This document shows positions 18,963 to 26,666 of a DNA stretch of 57,915 nucleotides, one piece after another. The DNA comes from a virus: IMG/VR virus record IMGVR_UViG_3300005264_000019, positions 1-57,915 of that record; one strand, written 5' to 3'. The first letter of the stretch is position 1, and the number at the start of each line of letters is the position of its first letter. A program made the position numbers and the translations under genes. A model generated the notes under the pieces. The model had not been told where the DNA came from and made no database searches. It was given only the letters and a program-made list of their open reading frames with translations.

Positions 18963-20573
18963 CTATATTTCTGTACAATCGCTTAATAAGTGTACATTAC
19001 TTCCAAGCAATTGTGCATTTGATTTGAAATATTTCTGTGCCTTTGCGATTTCCAAATTCAACTCTACTGCAGCTTCTCTGGGAGTTCGCAACCATCCTTT
19101 CAATCTACCGGCTTCTACATTTAACTTCTGCATAAAGTCCATATCAAACTTAAAATGCATATTACCATTCTTATGGGCCTTCACTTCCATAAATACCTTA
19201 TCATCATGCTTGAATATTTGCTTCTTCCCGGATACCCATTCCAACTTTGTAGAATCACCAACCACATTGAATCCCAGGTTAATCCCTACAGCCTTCACGT
19301 CGCTGAGTAGAGTATGCACGTCCTGATACAATCCCCCCGGATACTGATAAGAATCCCATGAACTACCTCCAATGGCCCTGAATCCTTCATTCACTATCCG
19401 GTAGTCTAATTTGTAATGGGATGCCCTAGCTTTGAAATTCCAGCAAGTTTCATACCTGCTCGGTTTCTCTACAAGGTGGGAATTAGAAACATAATTGATT
19501 ATATTTTCGTACTTTGTAAATTCATCGTATAAATCCAGAACTTGCTGATCAAAATATTTATTAGCATTCTTTACAGCCCAAATTACAACAGAATAAATAT
19601 TGGATAATGTAAAATCCACTGACGTATTTTCCCGGAGCTTTGTGAGTAACTTCTCTCTACTCTTTGAAGTTAAACGCCGAATTATTGCATCCAGTCTATT
19701 AAAAAGTTCTTGCCAGTATATATTTTTCAAACCAACAATCTTTTCCCGTAAACCTTTCTTCAATCCTTCTACATTAACTCCTAGCTCCTTCAGAATAATG
19801 TTATCCAAAACCTCTACCGCTTTATAGTTATTCAGAAGTATTTCAAAATCCTGGCTATAATTCTGCGTCAGATTCTTTATGATATCCTTATCAACCAATG
19901 CTTTTAATCGAGAGGATGCGGATGCCTGTTGTGTATATCCAGGAACTGGCTGCTTATCTGCCTTTATTTTGAAATGAGTATCAAACCATAAATCAAACGG
20001 ATCCACTTTTAATTGATTTGCCCGATAATTCATACTTCCTAAAGAAATACGAAGTATATCTACGTTTGCTCGGGCTTTCCGGAACTCTGAATCCATAAAA
20101 GAGAAATTCCCCAAATTAAATACAGTACCATCCCGCTTCTGAATCGCTGAGGATATTCCCTGATGGCTTTTCCACCTATCAGGGATGATAAGGTATATAC
20201 AAGGACAATTAGCTTCCAGGATAAGCTTTTCTGCCCATTCAGCATATTCAGTATATGGCGGGTTACAAAATATAGTATCCATTGTCTTATCTACAAATGA
20301 TTGCTGATGGAATTCTGTACCCACAACGAATACATCTGCTGGCATCGCATTTATTAACAATTGTGACTTTTCTATTGCAAACTTCTCATAATGCTTATCT
20401 GGATCCAGTTCCTGCAAGAGAGTGAAGAAACTTCCGTTCCCAGCTCCCACGTCCATTATCTTTGTATACCGAGGATCCATATTACTATGTATAGTCTGAA
20501 CCATTTGCCGAGTAGTAGGATACCACTCATAATCCTGCCCTGCTGCTTTAACATCTACCAGAAGATCATTCAT
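18963..20573 (-). CDS. N6-adenine-type DNA methyltransferase, DUF4942-type C-terminus
   Basis: About 536 residues. The N-terminal domain has the SAM-binding motif MDVGAGNGSFF and catalytic IFCNPPYTEY (NPPY, gamma-type amino-methyltransferase). The C-terminal part ends with NGNMHFKFDMDFMQKLN, the pattern of the DUF4942 domain found fused to phage and prophage methylases. No restriction partner is nearby, so it likely protects phage DNA or marks it for packaging. Start ATG 20573 overlaps the preceding TGA (ATGA); the ATG twelve bases earlier is less suited. Confidence 0.82.
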   Translation of the reverse strand: MNDLLVDVKAAGQDYEWYPTTRQMVQTIHSNMDPRYTKIMDVGAGNGSFFTLLQELDPDKHYEKFAIEKSQLLINAMPADVFVVGTEFHQQSFVDKTMDTIFCNPPYTEYAEWAEKLILEANCPCIYLIIPDRWKSHQGISSAIQKRDGTVFNLGNFSFMDSEFRKARANVDILRISLGSMNYRANQLKVDPFDLWFDTHFKIKADKQPVPGYTQQASASSRLKALVDKDIIKNLTQNYSQDFEILLNNYKAVEVLDNIILKELGVNVEGLKKGLREKIVGLKNIYWQELFNRLDAIIRRLTSKSREKLLTKLRENTSVDFTLSNIYSVVIWAVKNANKYFDQQVLDLYDEFTKYENIINYVSNSHLVEKPSRYETCWNFKARASHYKLDYRIVNEGFRAIGGSSWDSYQYPGGLYQDVHTLLSDVKAVGINLGFNVVGDSTKLEWVSGKKQIFKHDDKVFMEVKAHKNGNMHFKFDMDFMQKLNVEAGRLKGWLRTPREAAVELNLEIAKAQKYFKSNAQLLGSNVHLLSDCTEI

Positions 20574-20836
20574 AATGTATCCCATTCTTCAGTACTGGAA
20601 TTCCAATATGCTATATCAGTACAACCATCGTTCGGTTTCCCAAAATTATCCAAGGGTTCAAACCCCTCTTCAGTATCCGTATACCGAAGATCGGCAACAC
20701 CTTCATAATATACCTGACCATCGGCATCACTTAATTGAAACTGTTGGTGATAATCTAATGCAGGAATTCCATCACGGCTATAAATACCCACATGTTCACC
20801 AGCTGCAATAAAATCTTTCGTAATAACCCATTTCAT
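20570..20836 (-). CDS. Hypothetical protein, first gene after early promoter 1
   Basis: 88 residues, acidic, beta-type (KWVITKDFIAAGEHVGIYS, later YEGVADLRYTDTEEGF). It directly follows an early promoter repeat with an AAGGGG ribosome site and is translationally coupled to the methyltransferase by ATGA. Unassigned. Confidence 0.65.
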   Translation of the reverse strand: MKWVITKDFIAAGEHVGIYSRDGIPALDYHQQFQLSDADGQVYYEGVADLRYTDTEEGFEPLDNFGKPNDGCTDIAYWNSSTEEWDTL

Positions 20837-20847
20837 ACTAATCCCCT

Positions 20848-20900
20848 TGTAATCTTTTGATACTTTACTTTATGATTATATGGTATATATGTCAATAGTT
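20848..20900 (-). promoter_or_regulatory. Early promoter repeat 1
   Basis: Minus strand: -35 TTGACA at 20895-20890, 17-bp spacer, -10 TAAAGT at 20872-20867, followed by conserved AAAGTATCAAAAGATTAC. Same element occurs six times in the window. Confidence 0.8.
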
Positions 20901-20914
20901 AGAATAAAAAAATA

Positions 20915-21103
20915 TTATTCGTTACTAAATATTTCTTCACCAGTTTCAATCATATACCCAATCTTTCTACAATTAGCACATTCCAATGTCTTCAAAAGCG
21001 TACCTTGTGGCCTAACACAGATCTCTCTGGAAAGGCATTTCAAACAAATAACTTCTGATACTTTATGAGGAAGTCCCTCTTCAATATCAATCACTTTTGC
21101 CAT
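20915..21103 (-). CDS. Small zinc-ribbon protein
   Basis: 62 residues with two CxxC pairs (ICLKCLSRE and ECANCRK) spaced about 18 residues apart, a zinc-ribbon arrangement. No transmembrane segment. Start overlaps the end of the upstream gene. Possible nucleic-acid binding or host-takeover role; only the zinc site is visible. Confidence 0.65.
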   Translation of the reverse strand: MAKVIDIEEGLPHKVSEVICLKCLSREICVRPQGTLLKTLECANCRKIGYMIETGEEIFSNE

Positions 21104-21380
21104 GTTCTACTGCCTTCAATGTTGCTTTCGCCTTAATATGTTTCCGGATCAATCCCCAGGGAAGAAACCACCGAACCCATTTAAAGCACATATACTTACG
21201 AATCTCCTCAGTAGTTAAATAAACCCCTAAATGCTTCATTGACTCACGTTCCATATAAAGAGCCTTGGTTATACTACCTACAACATCCTCTGGGGTTATT
21301 CCTACCCTTACCATAGATTCAGATGCCCCATTAATCTGCTTATCAGCCTCCGGAGATACCCTCCAGGGATTACTTTTCAT
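21087..21380 (-). CDS. Hypothetical protein
   Basis: About 97 residues, helical and basic at the C-terminus (KWVRWFLPWGLIRKHIKAKA). ATG 21380 has AGAGGAG five bases upstream. The aromatic/basic amphipathic segment could touch membrane. Unassigned. Confidence 0.6.
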   Translation of the reverse strand: MKSNPWRVSPEADKQINGASESMVRVGITPEDVVGSITKALYMERESMKHLGVYLTTEEIRKYMCFKWVRWFLPWGLIRKHIKAKATLKAVEHGKSD

Positions 21381-21418
21381 TACGACTCCTCTATACATAA
21401 ATGAAGGCCCATGACTTC

Positions 21419-21462
21419 AATATCCGGTAGTAATATGAAAGTATCACAAATACTTACCGGAT
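21419..21462 (-). promoter_or_regulatory. Structured leader of the 21380 gene
   Basis: Minus strand ATCCGGTA pairs with TACCGGAT and encloses a second AAGTAT/ATACTT stem. The hairpin has no U-run and lies 40-80 bases before the start, so it may be a leader structure or processing site. Confidence 0.4.
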
Positions 21463-21474
21463 GTTCCCTAAATA

Positions 21475-21864
21475 CTAATAAGCAGCCTGTGCTTTAATTT
21501 GCTTTTCTGTAATATACAATGCCATACTCCAATCTACTGGGGCTTCTAGCAATTTATCATTATCAATATAACTATCCAAAGTATAGCTCCCACCTTCACA
21601 CCATTCAATCATAGCTGTCAATGTGATTGTCGCATGATCTTCCACATACGGAAGTAAATCAAACAAAGCTGTGACTTGTTTATTGATTGTATATACGATC
21701 ATATTGTGATCAGTTCCCCATTCCTCAACTGCACGACTTTTAATCGAGTCATACGCCCCAGGGATTTTATCTTTCAACATATTTGCATCTGAGTTTAAAC
21801 CTTCAGCAAAACCAATCCCATACACGGATAGAAATACTATCAATACCAACAATATCTTTTTCAT
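21475..21864 (-). CDS. Predicted exported protein
   Basis: 129 residues. N-terminal Lys-Lys followed by a hydrophobic core and FAEG gives a standard type I signal peptide (cleavage near residue 20-21). The mature part is acidic with helices (DYSIK-like and ITEKQIKAQAAY) and no cysteine pairs. Expected in the periplasm; role unknown. Confidence 0.65.
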   Translation of the reverse strand: MKKILLVLIVFLSVYGIGFAEGLNSDANMLKDKIPGAYDSIKSRAVEEWGTDHNMIVYTINKQVTALFDLLPYVEDHATITLTAMIEWCEGGSYTLDSYIDNDKLLEAPVDWSMALYITEKQIKAQAAY

Positions 21865-21891
21865 AAACCACTCCTTGTGTGTTTATATACT

Positions 21892-22521
21892 TTACAAGGT
21901 TATTTTATCTGTTGACAGAAAATCCTGATAAGCCGTATATCGTGCGGAAAGATCAAACATCACCTCTTCTCGTTTAGAAGCCGGGATATTATCCAGGAAT
22001 TTCTTAAAATACCCGCAGTTACTAAACGCTTCTGGGCAACCCCCTTGATGAATACAGTTTGGTACACAATATTTAGCCAACTCCGGTTCTGTTATACCTA
22101 ATCCATGAATAATCTTTCCCCATACCTCATGAGTTTCTTTTGTTACACATCCCACACACAACCGTTTATTGGAAATATTAAGAATAGCCTCTGCATTTAA
22201 GTTCACTTTCAAATCTGTCAGGTCATCCATAGATTGCTCAGACCGCTTCCGTTGTCCACGGTCTGTCCTCCAGGTCCCCATCTTCCAATTAACTCCTTGT
22301 GAGTGCCTAACAAGCTGATCTGCAACAAATCTCGGGACATTCTCTATCCGGATACTAAACAACAGGTCCCGGATAGGACTATGCCTTGCCAATAGAATAT
22401 CTTTCTTCCAGGAAGACTTGATTGATCCTCCTGCTGATTTTTTATGAATTGTAACCAGAGCTGAATCCTTTACTTCAGACCATTCTGTCAATCTTTTAAT
22501 TGTAACTTGTAATTCCTGCAT
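21892..22521 (-). CDS. ThyX-like (flavin-dependent thymidylate synthase family) protein
   Basis: About 209 residues. The core ENVPRFVADQLVRHSQGVNW followed by WRTDR and a later RLCVGCV stretch aligns in pattern with the RHR-x-x-S/QRY ThyX motif, though the second Arg of RHR is Ser here (RHS). A Cys/His-rich end (NCIHQGGCPEAFSNCGYF) is shared with phage ThyX relatives. It would supply dTMP or modify a pyrimidine nucleotide for phage DNA; the altered motif leaves catalysis uncertain. Start ATG 22521 has GGAGG five bases upstream. Confidence 0.6.
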   Translation of the reverse strand: MQELQVTIKRLTEWSEVKDSALVTIHKKSAGGSIKSSWKKDILLARHSPIRDLLFSIRIENVPRFVADQLVRHSQGVNWKMGTWRTDRGQRKRSEQSMDDLTDLKVNLNAEAILNISNKRLCVGCVTKETHEVWGKIIHGLGITEPELAKYCVPNCIHQGGCPEAFSNCGYFKKFLDNIPASKREEVMFDLSARYTAYQDFLSTDKITL

Positions 22522-22532
22522 ACTGCCTCCAT

Positions 22533-22566
22533 ATAAAAATACCGATAAGAGATCCCCCCTACCGGT
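22533..22566 (-). terminator. Hairpin terminator upstream of ThyX-like gene
   Basis: Minus-strand imperfect TACCG...CGGTA stem followed by five T, immediately before the ribosome site of the 22521 gene. Confidence 0.5.
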
Positions 22567-22635
22567 AAATTGAAACACATAATTCAATTATATAAAATGA
22601 ATAGGACTTAATAACGAATATGTATAATATCTTTT

Positions 22636-22671
22636 ATTACCCGCCGAGAGGTAACACCTTATGCGGGTAAA
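22636..22671 (-). repeat. Hairpin in the 22.6-22.98 kb non-coding stretch
   Basis: TACCCGC...GCGGGTA inverted repeat with an inner AGGT/ACCT stem. No U-run on either side. The 390-bp stretch between 22587 and 22980 otherwise contains a tiny CxxC ORF and terminator hairpins. Confidence 0.5.
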
Positions 22672-22749
22672 TTATCAGCCAGTTAACAACATGACTGTTA
22701 ATTCCTATCTTTCCGGAAAGCAAACTTACGTAATGACCAACTACTCAAT

Positions 22750-22830
22750 TCATCCTGTAGCATCTTCCAGGTAAACACCACATCCACAGCAAAGTAATCC
22801 AGACAACATACCATCTGCAATTTCACCCAT
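22750..22830 (-). CDS. Tiny zinc-finger remnant or small protein
   Basis: 26 residues beginning MGEIADGMLSGLLCCGCGVY, with a GGAG site 11 bases upstream. The start matches the N-terminus of a widespread small phage protein (M-G-E-I-A-D...C-x-x-C-G) whose full form continues with a second Cys pair; here a TGA stops it after LEDATG. Either a truncated relic or a minimal gene. Confidence 0.4.
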   Translation of the reverse strand: MGEIADGMLSGLLCCGCGVYLEDATG

Positions 22831-22877
22831 ATTTCTTTTACTCCATATCCTATACAAGAATTTCAAAACAAATGGTA

Positions 22878-22903
22878 TAAAAAGACCGGTATCTCTACCG
22901 GCC
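22878..22903 (-). terminator. Intrinsic terminator
   Basis: Minus-strand CCGGTA/TACCGG stem with a GAGA loop followed by TCTTTTTAT, downstream of the exported protein gene at 22980-23525. Confidence 0.7.
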
Positions 22904-22959
22904 CGAAATATAAATCTATACCACTATTGATATAAGCAATCCCATACGGGACTACTGCA

Positions 22960-22982
22960 ATAAAAGGAGTCCAGGCCTTTTA
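22960..22982 (-). terminator. Hairpin at the stop of the 23525 gene
   Basis: AAAAGG/CCTTTT stem straddling the TAA of the upstream gene, with a T-rich end. Weaker than the one at 22878-22903. Confidence 0.45.
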
Positions 22983-23525
22983 TTTATTTACATTATCCAC
23001 ACATATCCGGGCAGGAAGTGGGAATGGAGTAACTGTCAACAGTGGCTCCATATATACAGGTTTTGGTTCATTTGTATCTGGATCAATCAGCATCAGCCAG
23101 ATTGCCGATAAACCATCTGGCATATATAAACCATTTGGATCCGCTTGTGGAATTACATATTCATCTGCATCGACATCTTGTATTTTAGACGGATTCGTAT
23201 ACTGCACTGAATATGGTAATCCATATCCCATACATTTACCAATGAAATTATACTGACAGGTCATTTCAGAATAACTATAGGCATAACAGATTAGATCTGT
23301 ACGATCCCTAAGCTCAAATATCATCTTGGCCAACTTCCTTTCCTGCCAATTGATTATCGTAGGCATTCCAGTCTGAGCATACATTTCAGACATACTTTGT
23401 TCAGTAGCACGCTTCATTTTTCTCTCAGCCCCAGGTTCCATCTGCCCTTCACCGTGGACTACAAAAGCAGTTCCTGTCATTAAAACAATAATTAAAACAG
23501 TCATAATAAATAACTTTCTTTCCAT
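22980..23525 (-). CDS. Predicted exported or membrane-anchored protein
   Basis: 181 residues. N-terminus MERKLFIMTVLIIVLMTGTA forms a signal peptide or signal anchor ending near VHGEG. The mature part has five cysteines in the middle and end (CYAYSYSEMTCQ, GKCMGYG, RICVDN), compatible with disulfides in the periplasm. Unassigned. Confidence 0.6.
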   Translation of the reverse strand: MERKLFIMTVLIIVLMTGTAFVVHGEGQMEPGAERKMKRATEQSMSEMYAQTGMPTIINWQERKLAKMIFELRDRTDLICYAYSYSEMTCQYNFIGKCMGYGLPYSVQYTNPSKIQDVDADEYVIPQADPNGLYMPDGLSAIWLMLIDPDTNEPKPVYMEPLLTVTPFPLPARICVDNVNK

Positions 23526-23527
23526 AC

Positions 23528-23844
23528 TTAAAATCCTCCGTATTTAATTTCATGTAGGAATTCCTGTAACTCAGGTTCCAATTTACTTTCATCATAATCC
23601 GCAAACATCATGCGAATAGCCGAAGCTATTGCGGCACGGGTATCGTCATCCCCCTGCATATACTGTAGCCGATATCTGATAAGATCCTGTTCTTTACCTT
23701 CATTGTACGACTTAGTTTCTTCAAAGGTTTTCCTACGCCCCTCTTCAGATACCCCTCACGTAATTTCCAGGTCCAGGTAATGAACTCAGAACAACTAGTA
23801 GAAAGAAACAAAACCACTGATAACAAAATCAGTAACTTCTTCAT
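23528..23844 (-). pseudogene. Lipoprotein gene split by a -1 frameshift
   Basis: Frame 1 starts at ATG 23844 with a signal and lipobox (LFLSTSC, cysteine near residue 18), and would end at 23626 after 72 residues with a low-quality tail. In the -1 frame, from just after a TGA at 23756-23758, an unbroken stretch runs to TAA at 23528: EEGRRKTFEETKSYNEGKEQ continuing through RYRLQYMQGDDDTRAAIASA to HEIKYGG. That stretch reads like a conserved phage protein family and has no start codon of its own. So one gene appears split by a one-base slip, either an indel, an assembly error or programmed frameshifting. Confidence 0.55.
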
Positions 23845-23871
23845 AAATACCCCCGCGTAATATACAGGAAT

Positions 23872-24225
23872 CTAAAAATAGATAACAGATTTATTTTCCC
23901 AAAAATACTTTTCCAGATATCTACAAGCGGCGGCATCTCCATTGAATCCAGATATCACTGAAGGTCCGTTTCCAGAGTTAATTACACATTGTGTTGCTAC
24001 CCCATAAGGCGTACGAATCTCCCAGGAAGTTCCGGGGACCAGTACCGAAGATACATAAACCCGAGGACGGATTGCGCGGGAATACGGATCAGGTGAATTC
24101 GTACTTTTATTATTTTCTAAAGATTTCTTTAAAGATTTCCATTGTTTTATGTACTGATACAATGTGAATCCAAGTACACAGTATAGTATTGGCCAAATTA
24201 CCAGCAAAATAAGCTCCCAGTCCAT
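23872..24225 (-). CDS. Membrane-anchored hypothetical protein
   Basis: 117 residues. One N-terminal transmembrane segment (LILLVIWPILYCVLGFTLY), then a basic helix and a soluble C-terminal domain (PGTSWEIRTPYGVATQCVI). No signal cleavage site. Unassigned. Confidence 0.6.
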   Translation of the reverse strand: MDWELILLVIWPILYCVLGFTLYQYIKQWKSLKKSLENNKSTNSPDPYSRAIRPRVYVSSVLVPGTSWEIRTPYGVATQCVINSGNGPSVISGFNGDAAACRYLEKYFWENKSVIYF

Positions 24226-24300
24226 TCTATACCTCCATATGGTATATTGGTATCATTTAAACATTACGGCTTCTCTGTGGTAATATTTAAAACTTATATA

Positions 24301-24480
24301 TTATGACTTCCAATCTTCCGGAAGATTCAATTTACGAATACTTTCCCGAAATGTACCTATATGAGAAAACTGATATACCTTCCTACAATTTGGGCATTGT
24401 CCCACATCGGCTAATTCACTAATTAGCTGTACTGGAATCCCACACATAGGACAATCCATCAATACTTTAGTTTTAATCAC
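24301..24480 (-). CDS. Small zinc-ribbon protein (CPMCG...CPNC)
   Basis: 59 residues. Two CxxC pairs (DCPMCGIPV and QCPNCRKVY) about 17 residues apart make a zinc ribbon; the end reads LNLPEDWKS. The GTG start at 24480 overlaps the stop of the preceding 36-residue gene as GTGA, the coupling used elsewhere in this phage; an ATG at 24459 is an alternative. Confidence 0.6.
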   Translation of the reverse strand: MIKTKVLMDCPMCGIPVQLISELADVGQCPNCRKVYQFSHIGTFRESIRKLNLPEDWKS

Positions 24481-24587
24481 TTACCTATACCCAAAACCTT
24501 CTTAATGTATACCAATCCATGAGATCCAGTGTACCCATTAGCCTGAACATTTCTCTCAGTTGCTTCTCTCTTTGTTATTTTATTCAT
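24477..24587 (-). CDS. Very small protein
   Basis: 36 residues, basic, MNKITKREATERNVQANGYT... ending KKVLGIGK. Its ATG overlaps the end of the 24879 gene and its TGA overlaps the next GTG (GTGA); the upstream GGGGGG run serves as ribosome site. The coupling on both sides is the main evidence that it is real. Confidence 0.5.
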   Translation of the reverse strand: MNKITKREATERNVQANGYTGSHGLVYIKKVLGIGK

Positions 24588-24879
24588 TGTACCCCCCGCC
24601 TCTCCTACATGATTTAGCTTCTACTAATATCTTCATAGTAAGCCTATGAGCCTTTTGTCTATTATGCAGAGTATCAATAAAGATCAGATCATCCACAGGC
24701 GTTCTAAAGAGCTTCCCTGTGGTTCTGGTAGAGAGTATCACGGTATCCCCAACCAAACTATCCAATACAAATTGCATAGCAGGATGGTTCTGCCACGTTG
24801 TATGGTAATTACACCCCGGAATAATCCGATAACCAGAACTATTCTTTAAAGGCGGTGAATATCTTCCACTTGCAACCAT
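24580..24879 (-). CDS. Hypothetical protein
   Basis: About 99 residues. ATG 24879 has GGGGGA five bases upstream. Segment GDTVILSTRTTGKLFRTPVD looks like a small beta barrel (SH3/KOW-like), consistent with regulatory or structural RNA/DNA contact. Unassigned. Confidence 0.6.
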   Translation of the reverse strand: MVASGRYSPPLKNSSGYRIIPGCNYHTTWQNHPAMQFVLDSLVGDTVILSTRTTGKLFRTPVDDLIFIDTLHNRQKAHRLTMKILVEAKSCRRGGGYNE

Positions 24880-24966
24880 AATTCCCCCAGTAACTTTTAA
24901 ATAATGCCAAACCGGAATTCCAACGTACAACTTTCCTATACCAATCCCGATTTGACATCTTATAGA

Positions 24967-25353
24967 CTATACAGAATCTACAGACTTGATGACGGAATCT
25001 TTCTTAGATTCATACCATGCCATCAAAGCATCCAGAAAATAAGCAGATATGTGAGCCCGGAATTCTGACTCTTTCCTATCTACCCACATTTCCCGGAATA
25101 TATTATCCAATACATGCTAGGCCTCATGAAAGATTAACTGACGATCCAAGGTACGAAGCCATACAATACTTCCCCAGGCCTGACCATCCAGGGTCCCAGG
25201 GGTATCAAATTCAGACATATCCTTTCCGCAATCTTTAAAATACTAAACATAAGAATTCCACCCTTCCAGGCCGTAATGAATATCCACAGTTATATCAATC
25301 AAGGGAATCGTAATTATATGTGGACCCATTGAACTATCTGTCAATGTTTTCAT
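24967..25353 (-). CDS. HEXXH-type protein with two in-frame amber codons
   Basis: From ATG 25353 (GGGGGA ten bases upstream, overlapping the end of the small terminase gene) the frame runs 128 codons to a TAG at 24967, broken only by two TAG codons (25240-25242 and 25117-25119). The coding quality is continuous across both: before the first, TIPLIDITVDIHYGLEGW; between, FDTPGTLDGQAWGSIVWLRT; after the second, HVLDNIFREMW then EFRAHISAYFLDALMAWYE. The second amber sits inside the zinc-protease motif (H-E-A-amber-H), with a downstream Glu-rich EFRAHISAYF helix that could carry the third ligand. Either amber read-through/recoding or a two-hit nonsense relic. Confidence 0.55.
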
Positions 25354-25888
25354 GAGATTTCTGTCCCCCAGAAGCTGCACCGATTACTTCTGCCAACGCA
25401 TCCTTTTCAGCATCACTTATATCCGGATTATCCAGGATTGTAAGTGCTGCGGCAATCACACTATCCGGAAGAGACTCCAACGGATCTTTTTCAGGCATCG
25501 CAACCAACCCAATAGGCCTTAATGGATCCCCTACAAGACTCGTTTCTTTACCCCACCTCTTCTTATATCTCCGTTCCAAAAATTGTACCGTTGCAGTAGA
25601 GTTATCATAAGTCATTGACTTCAAGGAAGTTACAGCGTCCACCTCACATTTTGCATCAGCCCTCTGTACTGACTCAAAAAATAAAAGGTATAACTTCTCA
25701 CCTTGGTTTAATCTACGCTTTTGTTTCAATCTTTCTTCATATAGTAACTTACCTCTCTTCATATAGTTATAGTAAGTCTGTTCTGATATACCTTCTGATA
25801 GGCATACGACATTTGCATAATTACCGTTACGTATCTTTAATGCTATGCTTTTGATCTGATCTTCAGTTATCATAGGTCCTCTAGCCAC
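25334..25888 (-). CDS. terS: Probable terminase small subunit
   Basis: 184 residues. The N-terminal helix-turn-helix region (ITEDQIKSIALKIRNGNYA, then GISEQTYYNYMKRGKLLY) is the DNA-recognition type seen in phage small terminases, followed by a helical oligomerisation stretch and RYKKRWGKE. It lies 8 kb away from terL, which is unusual. A regulatory DNA-binding protein is the alternative. Confidence 0.65.
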   Translation of the reverse strand: MARGPMITEDQIKSIALKIRNGNYANVVCLSEGISEQTYYNYMKRGKLLYEERLKQKRRLNQGEKLYLLFFESVQRADAKCEVDAVTSLKSMTYDNSTATVQFLERRYKKRWGKETSLVGDPLRPIGLVAMPEKDPLESLPDSVIAAALTILDNPDISDAEKDALAEVIGAASGGQKSHENIDR

Positions 25889-25931
25889 TTTTTATACCTC
25901 CCGTATACATCTTTTGTTCTTAAAATATAGG

Positions 25932-26666
25932 TTATACTGCCCGATCTACCTTTACCCAGGCGCCATATTTGTTTCTAAGGTACTGTCTGGTGTGCCTTAT
26001 TCGTTCTGTGGAGCGGTATTGAGTCTGACCCCCGTCTCCTGCATTTATGGGAATAAGAGGGTCCATAGCGATACGTTGATCCCGCCAGACGATTCCTCTT
26101 TTGAACTGTTCCATATATACAACGTCCACGTCCTCTGCGAGCATAATATTTGTATCGAAACGGAGACGGTGGTCCAGGATGCACATAGCACCTCCCAGGA
26201 TAGAAGTGTTAATACTTATAGGCTTCATGCGGTTGGTAAACTTAGGGCCTTTTGAATAATCCAGGGAAAATACTTTTGCTTGGAATTCCATACATAGTTC
26301 AGTATCTTCCAAAAGCACATTCATAAAATCCTGCGGAGATATTGTTACAAACTTCGGTCCAAATACCCACATGAATTTCCTTACATCATCATCCATCGTA
26401 AACATAGCTGTGTAATCTTCTGTAAACAAGTTTTCCAGGATCCAATTCAACTTTCTCTGTTTACCCAAAATGCTATCAGGAATCCCATGTATGATTGCTT
26501 CCGGAACCGCCTTTTCATAAGATTCCACTTCTGATTCAAATACCACTACATGTATAGGAAAATACTTCGAATATTCTAATACTACAGATTTCCGTATTAC
26601 ATCCTCTCTTCCCATACTGGGGACCACAAATAGAATATCCCGCAAGACTAATTCATTTTTCATCAT
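25932..26666 (-). CDS. GT-A-fold glycosyltransferase-like protein (paralogue 2)
   Basis: About 244 residues. N-terminal VVPSMGREDVIRKS (nucleotide-binding turn of TET-associated phage glycosyltransferases), an acidic triad FTMDDDV (DxD-type metal site), and later LAEDVDVVYMEQ. Closely resembles the next upstream gene in order and motifs, so the two are paralogues. Likely substrates are modified bases in phage DNA; inferred from the family type. Start ATG 26666 follows GGGAG by five bases. Confidence 0.7.
   Translation of the reverse strand: MMKNELVLRDILFVVPSMGREDVIRKSVVLEYSKYFPIHVVVFESEVESYEKAVPEAIIHGIPDSILGKQRKLNWILENLFTEDYTAMFTMDDDVRKFMWVFGPKFVTISPQDFMNVLLEDTELCMEFQAKVFSLDYSKGPKFTNRMKPISINTSILGGAMCILDHRLRFDTNIMLAEDVDVVYMEQFKRGIVWRDQRIAMDPLIPINAGDGGQTQYRSTERIRHTRQYLRNKYGAWVKVDRAV

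Noticed and set aside
20867-20895. TATAAT-like bases inside the promoter spacer as the -10 box
   Set aside because: They lie nine bases from TTGACA and are absent in the variant spacers, while TAAAGT at 17 bases is constant in all six copies.
25300-25345. TTGACA...TATAAT promoter near the end of the small terminase gene
   Set aside because: The spacer would be 20 bases and both boxes fall inside the coding frames; too weak to list.
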